Assembly (NCBI RefSeq): GCF_000177535.2
Contig: NC_015673.1
Span: 1,736,001-1,800,000 of the forward strand
Direction of reading: 5' to 3'
DNA from: Corynebacterium resistens DSM 45100
GTDB taxonomy: Bacteria > Actinomycetota > Actinomycetes > Mycobacteriales > Mycobacteriaceae
DNA length: 64,000 nucleotides
The position numbers and the translations under genes were made by a program. Below, one piece after another: positions 1 to 9,217 of this stretch; position 1 is the first letter of the stretch; every line of letters begins with the position of its first letter. The notes beneath the pieces are model-generated. The model saw only the letters and a program-made list of their open reading frames with translations, made no database searches and was not told the DNA's origin.

Positions 1-1587
1 CTTCTTCACGCAACGTCGAACGTTGTCCTGGGCATCACTGCGATCCTGGTGCGGGCGGATTTCCACGTTGAAGTCTTTAAAAGTGAACGTACTTGCGGAG
101 AGCAGGTGAGACGTGTGTCCCTTTGCGGACAGTTCGATTTCATGGCCGTTCTCTGTGAACGTCTCACCTTCTGGACCTGACACGTTCACTTGGGTGGATA
201 CCGAATCCAACACACGCAGTTCAGCCCGATAGCTGGCGACCGCATCACGAACTTCTTGTGCGACTTTGGGTGCCACGCTCCGCGTTAACTCATCAGCGGC
301 AACCTGGCGTTGCTCTTGCAGCTCAGCCAGTTCTGTCAGCAAGGCTTTCTCCCGCGTGAGTTGCTGAAGCTGCGGTATTCCACCGCGAACAGTCTGCGTC
401 ACCTGATGCCATAAACGTGTGGCATCGAGGCGCGCACGCGTTTTGGCAACCTCAGCTAACACGGTGGCCAGTGTTGCCTCTTCCTTCTTCACGGCTGCGG
501 TGGCTGTTTCCTGCGCTGTGGTCAATTCCGAAACTTTTGCAGAAGCACGATCACGTTCGTCGATCAGTTCTCGCCGCTGTTGCACTGCCACCTGTAGATT
601 CTCTTGGTTCAGCTTCGCGACGTCTACCTGCGACTGCACGTGCTTCAGCTGGGCATCCCGGGATTCCGCTTTCTTGAGATTCGCACTGGCTTCCTCAACT
701 GCGGCTTCTGCGCCTGGCCGATCCTCGCGCGCTTTTTTTCGTTCCCGTTTAGCAGTCTCGAGGGAAGAGATTAAGCCCACAGCTTTGTCATAGCGCTGCT
801 CGGCTTCCACCTGTTCAGTTTGGGCTTGAAGTGCAGCTTGCTCTGCTTCTCGAATTTCCTTCGAATCGCGACCGCTGCGAGTGAAATATTGGCCGTACAC
901 CTTCTGAGCTTCATCAAAGATCAGTTCTTCAATCTCATCGCTGAAAAGCTGGGGCCCACCAGAATGCGGTTCCCGCATGGCGCCTGCGTAAACCTCCGCA
1001 TCAGCATCCTTCGCATCCTGTCTTGGAGTTTCAGCCATAGCGCCACTTAAGGACGTCACAGTTGTTGGGATTACTTTGCCCAATTCATCGCCTTGTTTGA
1101 CTGTGAGTGCCTCGCGAAGGCTCAGATCTACGTTGTCGGCAAGCAACTCATGGAACCTATCCTCAGCCTCGTTTCCACTCAGGTTTTCCACCCGCGGAGA
1201 GCGAATCGTCAGGATTGATTGGCCGCCTGGTTTCTTGAACTCCTTGCGCATCGTCAGATCGTATTCACCAAGACGAAGGTCTGCCTCCACGGTGAAGGCC
1301 AGATCCTTCCCCTTGCTCTTGTACTTGGTCACGTCCTTAGCCTGAGTATCGCGACGATAGTTGGGGTTTAGCAACAACTGGAACGCTTCTACGAAAGTAG
1401 ATTTACCGCTTTCGTTTGGGCCATGGACCACAGTGACCCCCGGAATTTGGGGCTCAATCTTGGCATGCTCAACACCTGCGAAGTTCCAGATCTCGAGACG
1501 GTAGATTTGTAGAGCAGGTACGGGGCGACCAGCTCCTACCCCCTTACTGGTCGTTGTTTTCCGGCGTGGAAAATCCTCTGCAGTCAT
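1..1587 (-). CDS. SMC/SbcC-like AAA ATPase, partial (runs off left edge)
   Basis: Reading minus from ATG at 1587, an open frame of 529 codons reaches the window edge without a stop. Residues about 52-60 read GPNESGKST, a Walker A loop of the RecF/SbcC/YhaN type. The middle (about residues 180-400) is Glu/Gln/Ala/Lys-rich and looks like a long coiled coil. The expected C-terminal Walker B and signature motif lie outside the window. The start is supported by AGGGGG about 10 nt upstream, inside the end of the nuclease gene, with only 3 nt between that gene's stop and this ATG. The pair is organised like SbcC-SbcD or YhaN-YhaO, so a DNA end-processing ATPase is the likely role. The family is clear; the precise ortholog is not. 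Confidence 0.85.
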   Translation of the reverse strand, partial: MTAEDFPRRKTTTSKGVGAGRPVPALQIYRLEIWNFAGVEHAKIEPQIPGVTVVHGPNESGKSTFVEAFQLLLNPNYRRDTQAKDVTKYKSKGKDLAFTVEADLRLGEYDLTMRKEFKKPGGQSILTIRSPRVENLSGNEAEDRFHELLADNVDLSLREALTVKQGDELGKVIPTTVTSLSGAMAETPRQDAKDADAEVYAGAMREPHSGGPQLFSDEIEELIFDEAQKVYGQYFTRSGRDSKEIREAEQAALQAQTEQVEAEQRYDKAVGLISSLETAKRERKKAREDRPGAEAAVEEASANLKKAESRDAQLKHVQSQVDVAKLNQENLQVAVQQRRELIDERDRASAKVSELTTAQETATAAVKKEEATLATVLAEVAKTRARLDATRLWHQVTQTVRGGIPQLQQLTREKALLTELAELQEQRQVAADELTRSVAPKVAQEVRDAVASYRAELRVLDSVSTQVNVSGPEGETFTENGHEIELSAKGHTSHLLSASTFTFKDFNVEIRPHQDRSDAQDNVRRCVKK

Positions 1588-1590
1588 TGT

Positions 1591-3060
1591 CTAGACCCCC
1601 TGCTTCGCGTTCGAAATCGGGGAACTCGCCCCGTGAGTGTTCATGCTGTGAATTCGGAATAGTAATTTCAGGGCATCATTAGCCACACCATCGCTTTCTG
1701 ATCGTGCAGCCAACGCACGGGCTGCTTGCCCTACGAAACCTGATCCAAACGATTCCTCGCCGAGCTGCTCTACATCGATCAACGTCTTCAAGTTCATTAG
1801 ACGCTCTCGGGGGTACAACGCCGCGAAACCGTCTTTGAGCTGCTCCAAACGATCTTCCAAATAGGCATTGTCGCCAAGAGATAACGCGCCACTCAATGCA
1901 TACTTCACTGCAGTCTGCCGCTTACGTGGCAGACTCTCTACATGCGCTAGGAAATCTTCGACGTCTTCCCGTGACGTCAGATCCGCTGCCAATGCGAGGA
2001 ATCTCCACTCCCCCACCTCAGCTTCTTCCACACTCACTCTCGCCTGTTCCCGAGGACGAGTGGCATCTACCGCGATATCCACAATCAGAACCTTGCCGGA
2101 ATTACTTTCGCCACCGCCGTCTGGTTCCAGGAAAGCGGTTACCTCTGGCGCACCCGAGTACCAGACCGCGGAATCTTCATGCAGCTGGATTGCAGAGTGG
2201 GTATCCCCTAAAGCGACATAATCCATCACGCGTTCACGGCACGCTTCAGCCGCAACTGCGACATTGATCAGGGACGGATCATAAGCTCGCCCGAAGCCTT
2301 CCACCGCGCCGTGCCCTACTAGGACATTTATTCGCGCATCCCAGTTTTTCCCCTGTAGCGATTCAACTCCTATTGACTCTTCGCCTTTGCTCGGCCATTC
2401 AGCTGCGGTTGCACTATCACCTCTGCCCAAGTCATTTGCTCTGCTGGCCCCGTCAGCCTCACTGCGCCGTTCCGCTTCGCCTGGATCCCCAGATGTGTGG
2501 TGTGCTCCCGCACCACTACGCAGTTCCTCCGCCACCGCATTCACCAGATCCTCACTCGCGCGCTTCGATTTCAGTGGAGCCCCCACCACGAAAGCTGGTG
2601 CCAACGCATCATGTCGACCTGGGATTTCGCGCGGTTGAGAATCGTCCAAAACTATCACCGGAGCCGTCTCGCGGGCTGCGAGCGCCTGGAATTCTGCCTT
2701 ACCGTAGATACTCGCGGCGTCGAGCGGATCATGGTTACCCGGTAGAAGATAAACAGGGCACGGCGCTCCAGCCAGCACGTCCATCGCCCTCCGGTACACC
2801 TGCCGATCCAAAAGGTTATCGTCAAACACATCGCCCGCAACAACGATGGCATCGCAATGCCTATCCTTGGCGACTGTAAAAACACGCTCGATAGCTGCGA
2901 GGCGTGCTTCACGGAAGCGCGCCTGCCCATCTTCGCCCAACGCGGCAAACTTCATGCCTAGCTGCCAATCTGAAGTATGCAGAATGCGGACGGCATTTTC
3001 GGTAGCGGATACTGCGGGTTTCTCAGCGGGGCCGGTGGCTCTGGCCAAAGGGGTATTCAT
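1591..3060 (-). CDS. SbcD/YhaO-like DNA exonuclease (metallophosphoesterase)
   Basis: This 489-aa protein has the calcineurin-like phosphoesterase motifs in order: TSDWQLG near residue 30, GDVFDD, GNHD, then GHGAVEG and ALGDTHS in the second half. The first motif has Gln where SbcD usually has His. A hydrophilic, low-complexity insertion of about 50 residues separates GNHD from the GHG motif. The family cleaves DNA with two metal ions, in complex with an SMC-like ATPase, and such an ATPase is encoded 3 nt downstream. AGGAGA sits just upstream of ATG 3060. A 96-nt gap separates it from the SWIM gene upstream, so it may or may not share that transcript. Confidence 0.9.
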   Translation of the reverse strand: MNTPLARATGPAEKPAVSATENAVRILHTSDWQLGMKFAALGEDGQARFREARLAAIERVFTVAKDRHCDAIVVAGDVFDDNLLDRQVYRRAMDVLAGAPCPVYLLPGNHDPLDAASIYGKAEFQALAARETAPVIVLDDSQPREIPGRHDALAPAFVVGAPLKSKRASEDLVNAVAEELRSGAGAHHTSGDPGEAERRSEADGASRANDLGRGDSATAAEWPSKGEESIGVESLQGKNWDARINVLVGHGAVEGFGRAYDPSLINVAVAAEACRERVMDYVALGDTHSAIQLHEDSAVWYSGAPEVTAFLEPDGGGESNSGKVLIVDIAVDATRPREQARVSVEEAEVGEWRFLALAADLTSREDVEDFLAHVESLPRKRQTAVKYALSGALSLGDNAYLEDRLEQLKDGFAALYPRERLMNLKTLIDVEQLGEESFGSGFVGQAARALAARSESDGVANDALKLLFRIHSMNTHGASSPISNAKQGV

Positions 3061-3156
3061 GTGGGGCTCTCCTATGGTGATGGTGCGAAAGCGGTGGCTT
3101 AAATCCTGTTTATCGTCAATATCAAAACTTCAAGCAGGTTGTAACCAAGCTTCGTC

Positions 3157-4233
3157 CTAATCCTTACCATCGCCGTCCGACATCGCTTCGCCCCACGCAC
3201 TGGAATAATCGAACACAGGTGTAGTATCCCCCAATGATTCATAGCATCGCTCCAGCTCAGACATAGTGTTCAACTGGTCCACACTGTTCCACGTAACTGT
3301 TCGAATCGCCTTTTCCAGCTGCGCACGCTCGCCACTTTCCAGCCCCCACTGCGCAGTTGGTTCCCCCCAGCGCACACGGCCACTGGATCCACCCCAGAAT
3401 TCCTCTGGATCAACGATATCGGGTTCCGCTCCGGCACTCGGCATCGCCTTCACGGCCGCGTTGGCTGCATCCGCATGTGAGGAATCCGCGCCCCACTCCC
3501 TCTTACTATCGTGTCCATGCCTCGGAACCGCTGGCACCTGCATGTATTGCATCAACCGCGTGATCGGTTCCGTATCAATCCCACGCCAACTCAGTAAGCG
3601 CAGCGGTACTTCCGAAAGGTACTCGGAAACCGCAAAACCCAGCGCGATCGCATGCTTACACACCTCGGCTTTATCTGGGCAATCGCACCACACGCGCATA
3701 CCAGCAAATCGATCACCTCCAGTTTCCTGCCCCAACAGCCCCTCAACAATCGCTTCTCCGGGCCGGCTCCCCGCCGCCAATGCGTGCACCTCAGAGTGTT
3801 CCCGCAAGACCTCCCCTAGAAGATTCGCGCGCTGCTTCTCACTTAACGGCGGCAACGATAGCCGCACATCAAATGGCTGCAATTGACTTCCCGCTACCAA
3901 CGCCGCCACACTATCGGTTTCAAACACCAGCTCGTTGACCTTCCCGGCGCGGAAGTACTCTCGCCCCCGCGATACACGTCCACTATCGGACTTCGCCACT
4001 AGCTGCTGCATCATCACGCGGGCGGCCCAGCTTTCGCGGAAACCTTGTTCACGGGGGCCATTGGCGCCAGGCGTACCCACTTTGCCTCCCTTGGGGCGAC
4101 CGCCTAGCATCGGGTTTTCGCGCGAGTTATCTTCGCTCCGCAAACCTTGTTCGGCCTGCTTTCTGCGCCGCCTACCAGCGAAGTCGGCGATGATGACGTT
4201 CTCACCCCACCGCCTCGTCTTTTCCTCAGTCAT
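3157..4233 (-). CDS. SWIM zinc-finger protein
   Basis: This 358-aa protein contains CDCPDKAEVCKH near residues 182-193, a perfect CxCx6CxH SWIM zinc-finger. The N-terminal part, rich in Arg and Gly, and the region around 75-180 match the layout of bacterial SWIM proteins encoded beside SNF2 helicases. SWIM fingers bind DNA or protein; no enzyme motif is visible. Its ATG overlaps the stop of the upstream helicase gene as ATGA, so the two are probably translationally coupled and their products likely work together. Function beyond helicase partner is inference. Confidence 0.88.
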   Translation of the reverse strand: MTEEKTRRWGENVIIADFAGRRRRKQAEQGLRSEDNSRENPMLGGRPKGGKVGTPGANGPREQGFRESWAARVMMQQLVAKSDSGRVSRGREYFRAGKVNELVFETDSVAALVAGSQLQPFDVRLSLPPLSEKQRANLLGEVLREHSEVHALAAGSRPGEAIVEGLLGQETGGDRFAGMRVWCDCPDKAEVCKHAIALGFAVSEYLSEVPLRLLSWRGIDTEPITRLMQYMQVPAVPRHGHDSKREWGADSSHADAANAAVKAMPSAGAEPDIVDPEEFWGGSSGRVRWGEPTAQWGLESGERAQLEKAIRTVTWNSVDQLNTMSELERCYESLGDTTPVFDYSSAWGEAMSDGDGKD

Positions 4234-7200
4234 CTTTCTTCGCCTTTCACTTCCTGGCCACCCTCAGGTGCCACTGGCGGCTCCTTTTCATTCGACGCCC
4301 CTCGCGCCTCTCTAGTCGCCGTCCGCAGGCGCCAAAGCTCCGCGAGCTCGTCATCCCCAAGGCTTGCGATCCAGCCTTCACCAGCACCGATGATCCCGCC
4401 GGCGAGTTCTCGCTTACTCTGGATGATGTCATTGATTCTTTCATCCAAGGTCCCTTCGGCCACCAGCTTGTACACGGTGACATCACGATTCTGCCCAATG
4501 CGATATGCGCGATCTGTGGCTTGGTCTTCCACGGCCGGATTCCACCAGCGGTCGATATGCACAACCACGCTGGCTTCGGTCAGGGTAATGCCAGTGCCAC
4601 CAGCGCGGACAGATAGCACCATAGCTGGAGGTCCTTGTTCACCCGGTAGTTGGAACTGACGAACCATGTCGGCGCGTTTCTTCCGTGGCACCCCGCCATG
4701 CAGCATGGGAATGGGTTGTCCAAAGATCCTTTCCAGCTCTGGCAATAACATGGTGCCGAATGTTGGAAATTGGGTGAAGATCAATGCCTTGCGACCCTCG
4801 CGTTGGGCTTGTTCCAAAATTTCAAAAGCCCGCTTAACCTTGCCGGATCGGTGTTCGCCTTCTTTTAGGAGTGCTGAGCCATCGCCAGCGAAGTGCGCTG
4901 GGTGGTTACAGATCTGCTTAATGCGTACCAAGGCGCCCAAGATATTGCCTCGACGATCTTGCGATCGATCCCGCAGGCGCTGTTCGATGTCATCGATATA
5001 TGCCTTATAAAGCGTGGCTTGCTCCGGCGAGAGAGGAACTTTTTCCACAATCTCTGTTTTCGCGGGGAGGTCAAGGCCAATTTCAATGTCTGTCTTCAGC
5101 CGTCGTAATAGGAAGGGGGAAACTATTCGGCGCAATTTCAACCTAGCTTCTTCATCCCCATATCGTTCGATGGGTATGGCCACACGATTCTGGAAAGCTG
5201 CCGCACTGCCCAACAAACCTGGGTTGACGAAATCAATGAGCGAATACAAGTCCGCCAGCCGGTTCTCCACGGGAGTGCCTGTCAGAGCAATGCGATGGGC
5301 TGCAGGAAGTGTTTTTATGGCTTGGGTTTGTTTTGCAACAGGATTCTTGATGGCTTGGGCTTCATCGGCGACAACACGCCTCCATTCCACATTGCGATAG
5401 CGCTCGGTGTTTCTTTGAACGCGTCCATAAGTCGTAACCACAACGTCGGTTTTAGGGGCGATAGTCGCGAACTTCGCATCTTCCATTACTCGTCCATGAT
5501 CGACGAGTACTTCCAGACTCGGAGCATGCCGGCCTGCTTCTGCCTTCCATGCCTCCACCACGCTCGTGGGCGCGACAACCAGCGTGGGACCAGGGCGAGA
5601 CGCGATGTTATCTGGATCCTGAGTCTCCACCCCCGTTTCCGCCTCAACCTTATTGGCCCCAAGCAGCGATTTTTCCCATGCAATCAAGGCCAAGATCTGG
5701 AGTGTTTTGCCCAGTCCCATATCATCGGCCAGCACTGCGCCAATTCCGTGTTCACTCATCCACGCTAACCAGTTCACTCCCCGTCTCTGGTGGTCCCGCA
5801 GTGGCGTCACCACAGTTTCTGGCACAGTGACAGACCTCATTGGCGAGATTGTTGTGTCACCACCGAGCAGTCGTCTTACCCATCCCTCGGCTTCCAAAGT
5901 CAAAGCATGTTCTGCCCCGCTTTCTCCGACGTCCAGTGCATCCGCCGCAAGCACATCGCGCAGCGTCACTTTGGTCGGCCCTTCGATGAGGCTTTCTTCA
6001 GTGTCCTCCCCAGTAATTGTGCTGATCCATTGTCGCGCTCTCTGCAGGGCGCTGCGATCGAGGTACACATAGTGCCCACCAAGCTGCACTACGTTCGAGG
6101 CCGATTCAAGCAGCGCGTGCTGTTCTTGCTCGGTGAGCTCATGCCCTTCGAGGGCGATGTCGATAGAAAAATCCAGCAGCTGATCCAGCCCGAGTTTGCC
6201 ACTACCCGGCCCTTGCCCCACGGGGATAGCTTTGGCCCGGACACTTGGTTGCACTCGGGTCCAACCGCGCGGCACCATGACATCCACCCCAACAGCCCTC
6301 AAGGCTTCCACACCGTGGGAGAGCAGATCCACAACGTCTTCGGCTGTCAGTGATAAGCCCAGCATGCGATCTCGAGCAAAGTCTCCACTGAGTAGATCTG
6401 CTGTAGGCATCCACATCCCAGTTTGCATCCAGGACTGCACGGCGGCTGCGTTCTCCACCAGTGGTTTCCACACCGCTTGTGCCCGTTCGAACTGGGTCTG
6501 AAACGCCTTCTTCAGATTCTCAGGAACCTCTGCGGCTACTGCGGGCCTCACTGCTGAGCTGCTCACGCTGTAACCGAGGTCTAACCGCCACGTGGGTTCG
6601 TCTAGCCCTTCACCGCTCGCATCATCAGGCTCTGAAAGAATGAGGATTAGTTTGAACGATTCCTGCACGGCCGTAGATCGCCAGCGGTTGAGGTGGGCCA
6701 CGGTGGACCCAGCAACTCGTTTTGCTGCATTCCCGGACACTAACGATCTCACGAAGTCATTTTTCAGGTCACCATCTAGGAATCGATCGCGCTGTAAGTA
6801 ATGCAGGGCAATCCAGTGCGCAATACCATCTGCGAACTGGGCTGCTGGCCCCATATTTTCTTCCGGTTCGCGCGGGGCGTTTTTGGTGATGACGCCTGGC
6901 GCTGCCCGATCAAACTCCGCGATTGTCTCTTGATGATCCCCGGGTGCCAAGGTCCACCGTGGAAACCACAAATCATCGACATTTTCCACCCCAATCAGAA
7001 CGCGGCCGGAACGCACGAGGGCGTCGATAAAAGCAAAAAGATCGCAGATATAAATAGTTTCGGCAGACAACCCCGCAGCCTCACCGGAAGTCTCATTCAC
7101 ATATTCGCATAAAATATGGAGAAAATGGACTGCCCGTTCGGGCTCCAAGGCAGCCACCGGAACCCCCACTTGGCGCAGTCTCCCCTTTGGGGTAGCCAAC

Positions 7201-7388
7201 CACAAGTTCTTATTGTGCCGATAGCTGAATTTGCGCAGTTCTCTCAGCAAAACCCAAGGTAAATCGTCATTTGTGAGCTCGGAAAGGTCGGTCACTATTC
7301 GGTGACCTGCAACACGTTCTATCCACACCCAGAGTTCACCTTGCGGACGCGCCACAAGGTGAACTTGGTGGGTGAAATCCTGCGCCAA
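4230..7388 (-). CDS. SNF2-family helicase (HepA-like)
   Basis: This 1052-aa protein has an N-terminal SNF2-associated region (about 1-500) and a two-lobe SNF2 ATPase core. Walker A LADDMGLGKT lies near residues 552-561, VADEAQ near 670, LTGTPVENR soon after, and motifs V-VI (GGTGITLT, DRAYRIGQNR) near 925-970. SNF2 proteins translocate on double-stranded DNA and remodel bound proteins. The predicted start is TTG at 7388, preceded by a weak AGG; another start slightly downstream is possible. It heads a minus-strand set with the SWIM protein and an SbcCD-like pair, suggesting DNA repair or defence. It is divergent from putP. Confidence 0.93.
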   Translation of the reverse strand: MAQDFTHQVHLVARPQGELWVWIERVAGHRIVTDLSELTNDDLPWVLLRELRKFSYRHNKNLWLATPKGRLRQVGVPVAALEPERAVHFLHILCEYVNETSGEAAGLSAETIYICDLFAFIDALVRSGRVLIGVENVDDLWFPRWTLAPGDHQETIAEFDRAAPGVITKNAPREPEENMGPAAQFADGIAHWIALHYLQRDRFLDGDLKNDFVRSLVSGNAAKRVAGSTVAHLNRWRSTAVQESFKLILILSEPDDASGEGLDEPTWRLDLGYSVSSSAVRPAVAAEVPENLKKAFQTQFERAQAVWKPLVENAAAVQSWMQTGMWMPTADLLSGDFARDRMLGLSLTAEDVVDLLSHGVEALRAVGVDVMVPRGWTRVQPSVRAKAIPVGQGPGSGKLGLDQLLDFSIDIALEGHELTEQEQHALLESASNVVQLGGHYVYLDRSALQRARQWISTITGEDTEESLIEGPTKVTLRDVLAADALDVGESGAEHALTLEAEGWVRRLLGGDTTISPMRSVTVPETVVTPLRDHQRRGVNWLAWMSEHGIGAVLADDMGLGKTLQILALIAWEKSLLGANKVEAETGVETQDPDNIASRPGPTLVVAPTSVVEAWKAEAGRHAPSLEVLVDHGRVMEDAKFATIAPKTDVVVTTYGRVQRNTERYRNVEWRRVVADEAQAIKNPVAKQTQAIKTLPAAHRIALTGTPVENRLADLYSLIDFVNPGLLGSAAAFQNRVAIPIERYGDEEARLKLRRIVSPFLLRRLKTDIEIGLDLPAKTEIVEKVPLSPEQATLYKAYIDDIEQRLRDRSQDRRGNILGALVRIKQICNHPAHFAGDGSALLKEGEHRSGKVKRAFEILEQAQREGRKALIFTQFPTFGTMLLPELERIFGQPIPMLHGGVPRKKRADMVRQFQLPGEQGPPAMVLSVRAGGTGITLTEASVVVHIDRWWNPAVEDQATDRAYRIGQNRDVTVYKLVAEGTLDERINDIIQSKRELAGGIIGAGEGWIASLGDDELAELWRLRTATREARGASNEKEPPVAPEGGQEVKGEER

Positions 7389-7506
7389 AATATTTACCTA
7401 ACTAACCAAAATCGTGCCCGCATCCACCGAACCACAGTGCCGAATACTTTACTCCTATAACCTATAAATCAAGACTGACGTCTAAGAACAAGGAGAGTTT
7501 CTGACC

Positions 7507-9093
7507 GTGTCAGAGCACACATGGTTCCTGATAGCCATGGGAGCGTATCTGGTCGCGATGCTCGCGATCGGCCTCTTCAGCTTCAGGAAAAACGACGAAT
7601 ACGAAGACTACATGCTGGGCGGTCGTGGCCTGCACCCATTTGTCGCCGCGATGTCCGCTGGAGCCTCCGACATGTCAGGTTGGCTCCTCATGGGACTGCC
7701 CGGCGCGCTTTACATGTCCGGATTTTCCGAAATGTGGATGGCTATCGGCCTGCTGGTCGGCGCAGCCGTCAACTGGAAGATCACTGCACCGCGACTGCGC
7801 TCGTACACCGAGATGGCCAACAATTCCATCACTGTGCCGAGCTTCTTCGAAAACCGCTTCCATGATCGCACCCGTATCCTGCGTGTATCGGCCAGCTTGG
7901 TGATTCTGGTCTTCTTCACCTTCTACGTGGCATCGGGCATGGTAGCCGGTGGCAAGTACTTCCAATCCACTTTCGAATCCGGTTACATTACCGGCATCCT
8001 CATCATCGCCGGTGTGACGGTTGTGTACACCTTCGTGGGTGGCTTCTTAGCCGTTTCCCTGACCGATACCGTGCAGGGCGTAATCATGTTCATCTCGCTG
8101 CTGCTGGTTCCAGTCATGGCTTTGATCACGATGGACGATCCCGGCGCGATCTTCACCTACCAGCTGGATAATGCATACGGTTTAGGGTCCATCGACCCGA
8201 ATAAACACTGGTTCTCCCTGTTTACCGGTGTCTCCTTCGTCACCATTATTTCCAACTTGGCTTGGGGTCTGGGATACTTCGGCCAGCCACACATCATTGT
8301 GCGCTTCATGGCGCTGCGCAAGACCTCCGACGCGCGCTCCGGCATGGTCTACGGTGTTGGCTGGATGTTCCTGTGCATGGTCGGTGCTGTGTTCGTAGCC
8401 ATCATTGGCCCAGCATTCTTCGGTATGGATCCAAATATCGCGATCACCGACCAGTCCAGCTTCGAGACGATCTTCCTGGACATGGGTCGAATCCTGTTCC
8501 ACCCACTAATTGCCGGCTTGGTTCTCACCGCAGTTTTGGCTGCAATTATGTCCACCATTTCCTCCCAGTTGTTGGTTGTCTCCTCCGCGCTGATCGAGGA
8601 CATTTACAAGGGACTGATCAACAAGACCGCCTCCGACAACTCCCTGAAGATGCTTTCGCGCATCTCCGTTGTTGTCGTGGCATTGATCGCCTTCGTATTG
8701 GCACGCGATCCAGATTCCGCCGTTCTGAAGCTGGTGGAGTTTGCATGGGCAGGCTTCGGCGCATCCTTCGGCCCAGTGGTTCTGGGCGCTCTTTACTGGC
8801 GCCGCCTCAACGCACCTGGCGCTGCTGCCGGCATGATCGCTGGCGCAGTTGTGGCTTTCATCTGGGGTGGTCTGCCAGCTTTCGAAGTCATGGACAAGCC
8901 ATTCGGCCTCTACGAAATGGTCCCTGGTGTGCTGGCTAACGTCATCGTGATGGTCATCGTCACCAACATGACCAAGCCACCAAGCAAGGAAGTTACCGAT
9001 ACTTTCGATGCTGTAACGAAGCTGACCAAGGTTGCCGAGCGCAACCCTGATCAGGATATTGAGCGCGCAGCGGATGCAATGTCCAACAAATAA
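7507..9093 (+). CDS. putP: Sodium/proline symporter PutP
   Basis: This 528-aa integral membrane protein of the sodium:solute symporter family has about 13 hydrophobic helices. The N-terminal stretch with DYMLGGRGL and the following SAGASDMSGWLLMGLPGA are typical of PutP, as is the helix containing the conserved WGLGYFGQPHI. It imports proline with sodium for osmoprotection or as a nutrient. The start is GTG 7507, with AAGGAGAG at 7490-7497. A C-terminal hydrophilic tail of about 45 residues is rich in charged residues. A strong hairpin at 9175-9214 ends the transcript. It stands alone, divergent from the SNF2 gene. Confidence 0.93.
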   Translation: MSEHTWFLIAMGAYLVAMLAIGLFSFRKNDEYEDYMLGGRGLHPFVAAMSAGASDMSGWLLMGLPGALYMSGFSEMWMAIGLLVGAAVNWKITAPRLRSYTEMANNSITVPSFFENRFHDRTRILRVSASLVILVFFTFYVASGMVAGGKYFQSTFESGYITGILIIAGVTVVYTFVGGFLAVSLTDTVQGVIMFISLLLVPVMALITMDDPGAIFTYQLDNAYGLGSIDPNKHWFSLFTGVSFVTIISNLAWGLGYFGQPHIIVRFMALRKTSDARSGMVYGVGWMFLCMVGAVFVAIIGPAFFGMDPNIAITDQSSFETIFLDMGRILFHPLIAGLVLTAVLAAIMSTISSQLLVVSSALIEDIYKGLINKTASDNSLKMLSRISVVVVALIAFVLARDPDSAVLKLVEFAWAGFGASFGPVVLGALYWRRLNAPGAAAGMIAGAVVAFIWGGLPAFEVMDKPFGLYEMVPGVLANVIVMVIVTNMTKPPSKEVTDTFDAVTKLTKVAERNPDQDIERAADAMSNK

Positions 9094-9113
9094 CACTGCT
9101 TGCGCCAATAGGT

Positions 9114-9143
9114 AGCGCTACGAGCTTCTCCGGCTGTAGCGCT
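9114..9143. repeat. Inverted repeat after putP
   Basis: AGCGCTAC (9114-9121) and GTAGCGCT (9136-9143) form an 8-bp stem around a 14-nt loop, 20 nt after the putP stop. It lacks a T-run, so it is more likely an mRNA 3'-end stabilising structure than a terminator. Confidence 0.5.
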
Positions 9144-9174
9144 TCAAGGTTCATCGAGTGGTTGTGAACCAATC

Positions 9175-9214
9175 AAAGGCCATCGCTGTCTAACCTGACA
9201 TGCGGTGGCCTTTT
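9175..9214 (+). terminator. Terminator-like hairpin downstream of putP
   Basis: AAAGGCCATCGC (9175-9186) pairs with GCGGTGGCCTTT (9202-9213) through 12 bp with one G-U wobble, followed by T 9214. It lies 80 nt past putP and covers the first possible ATG (9200) of the next gene, which argues for the later ATG at 9218. Confidence 0.7.
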
Positions 9215-9217
9215 ACA

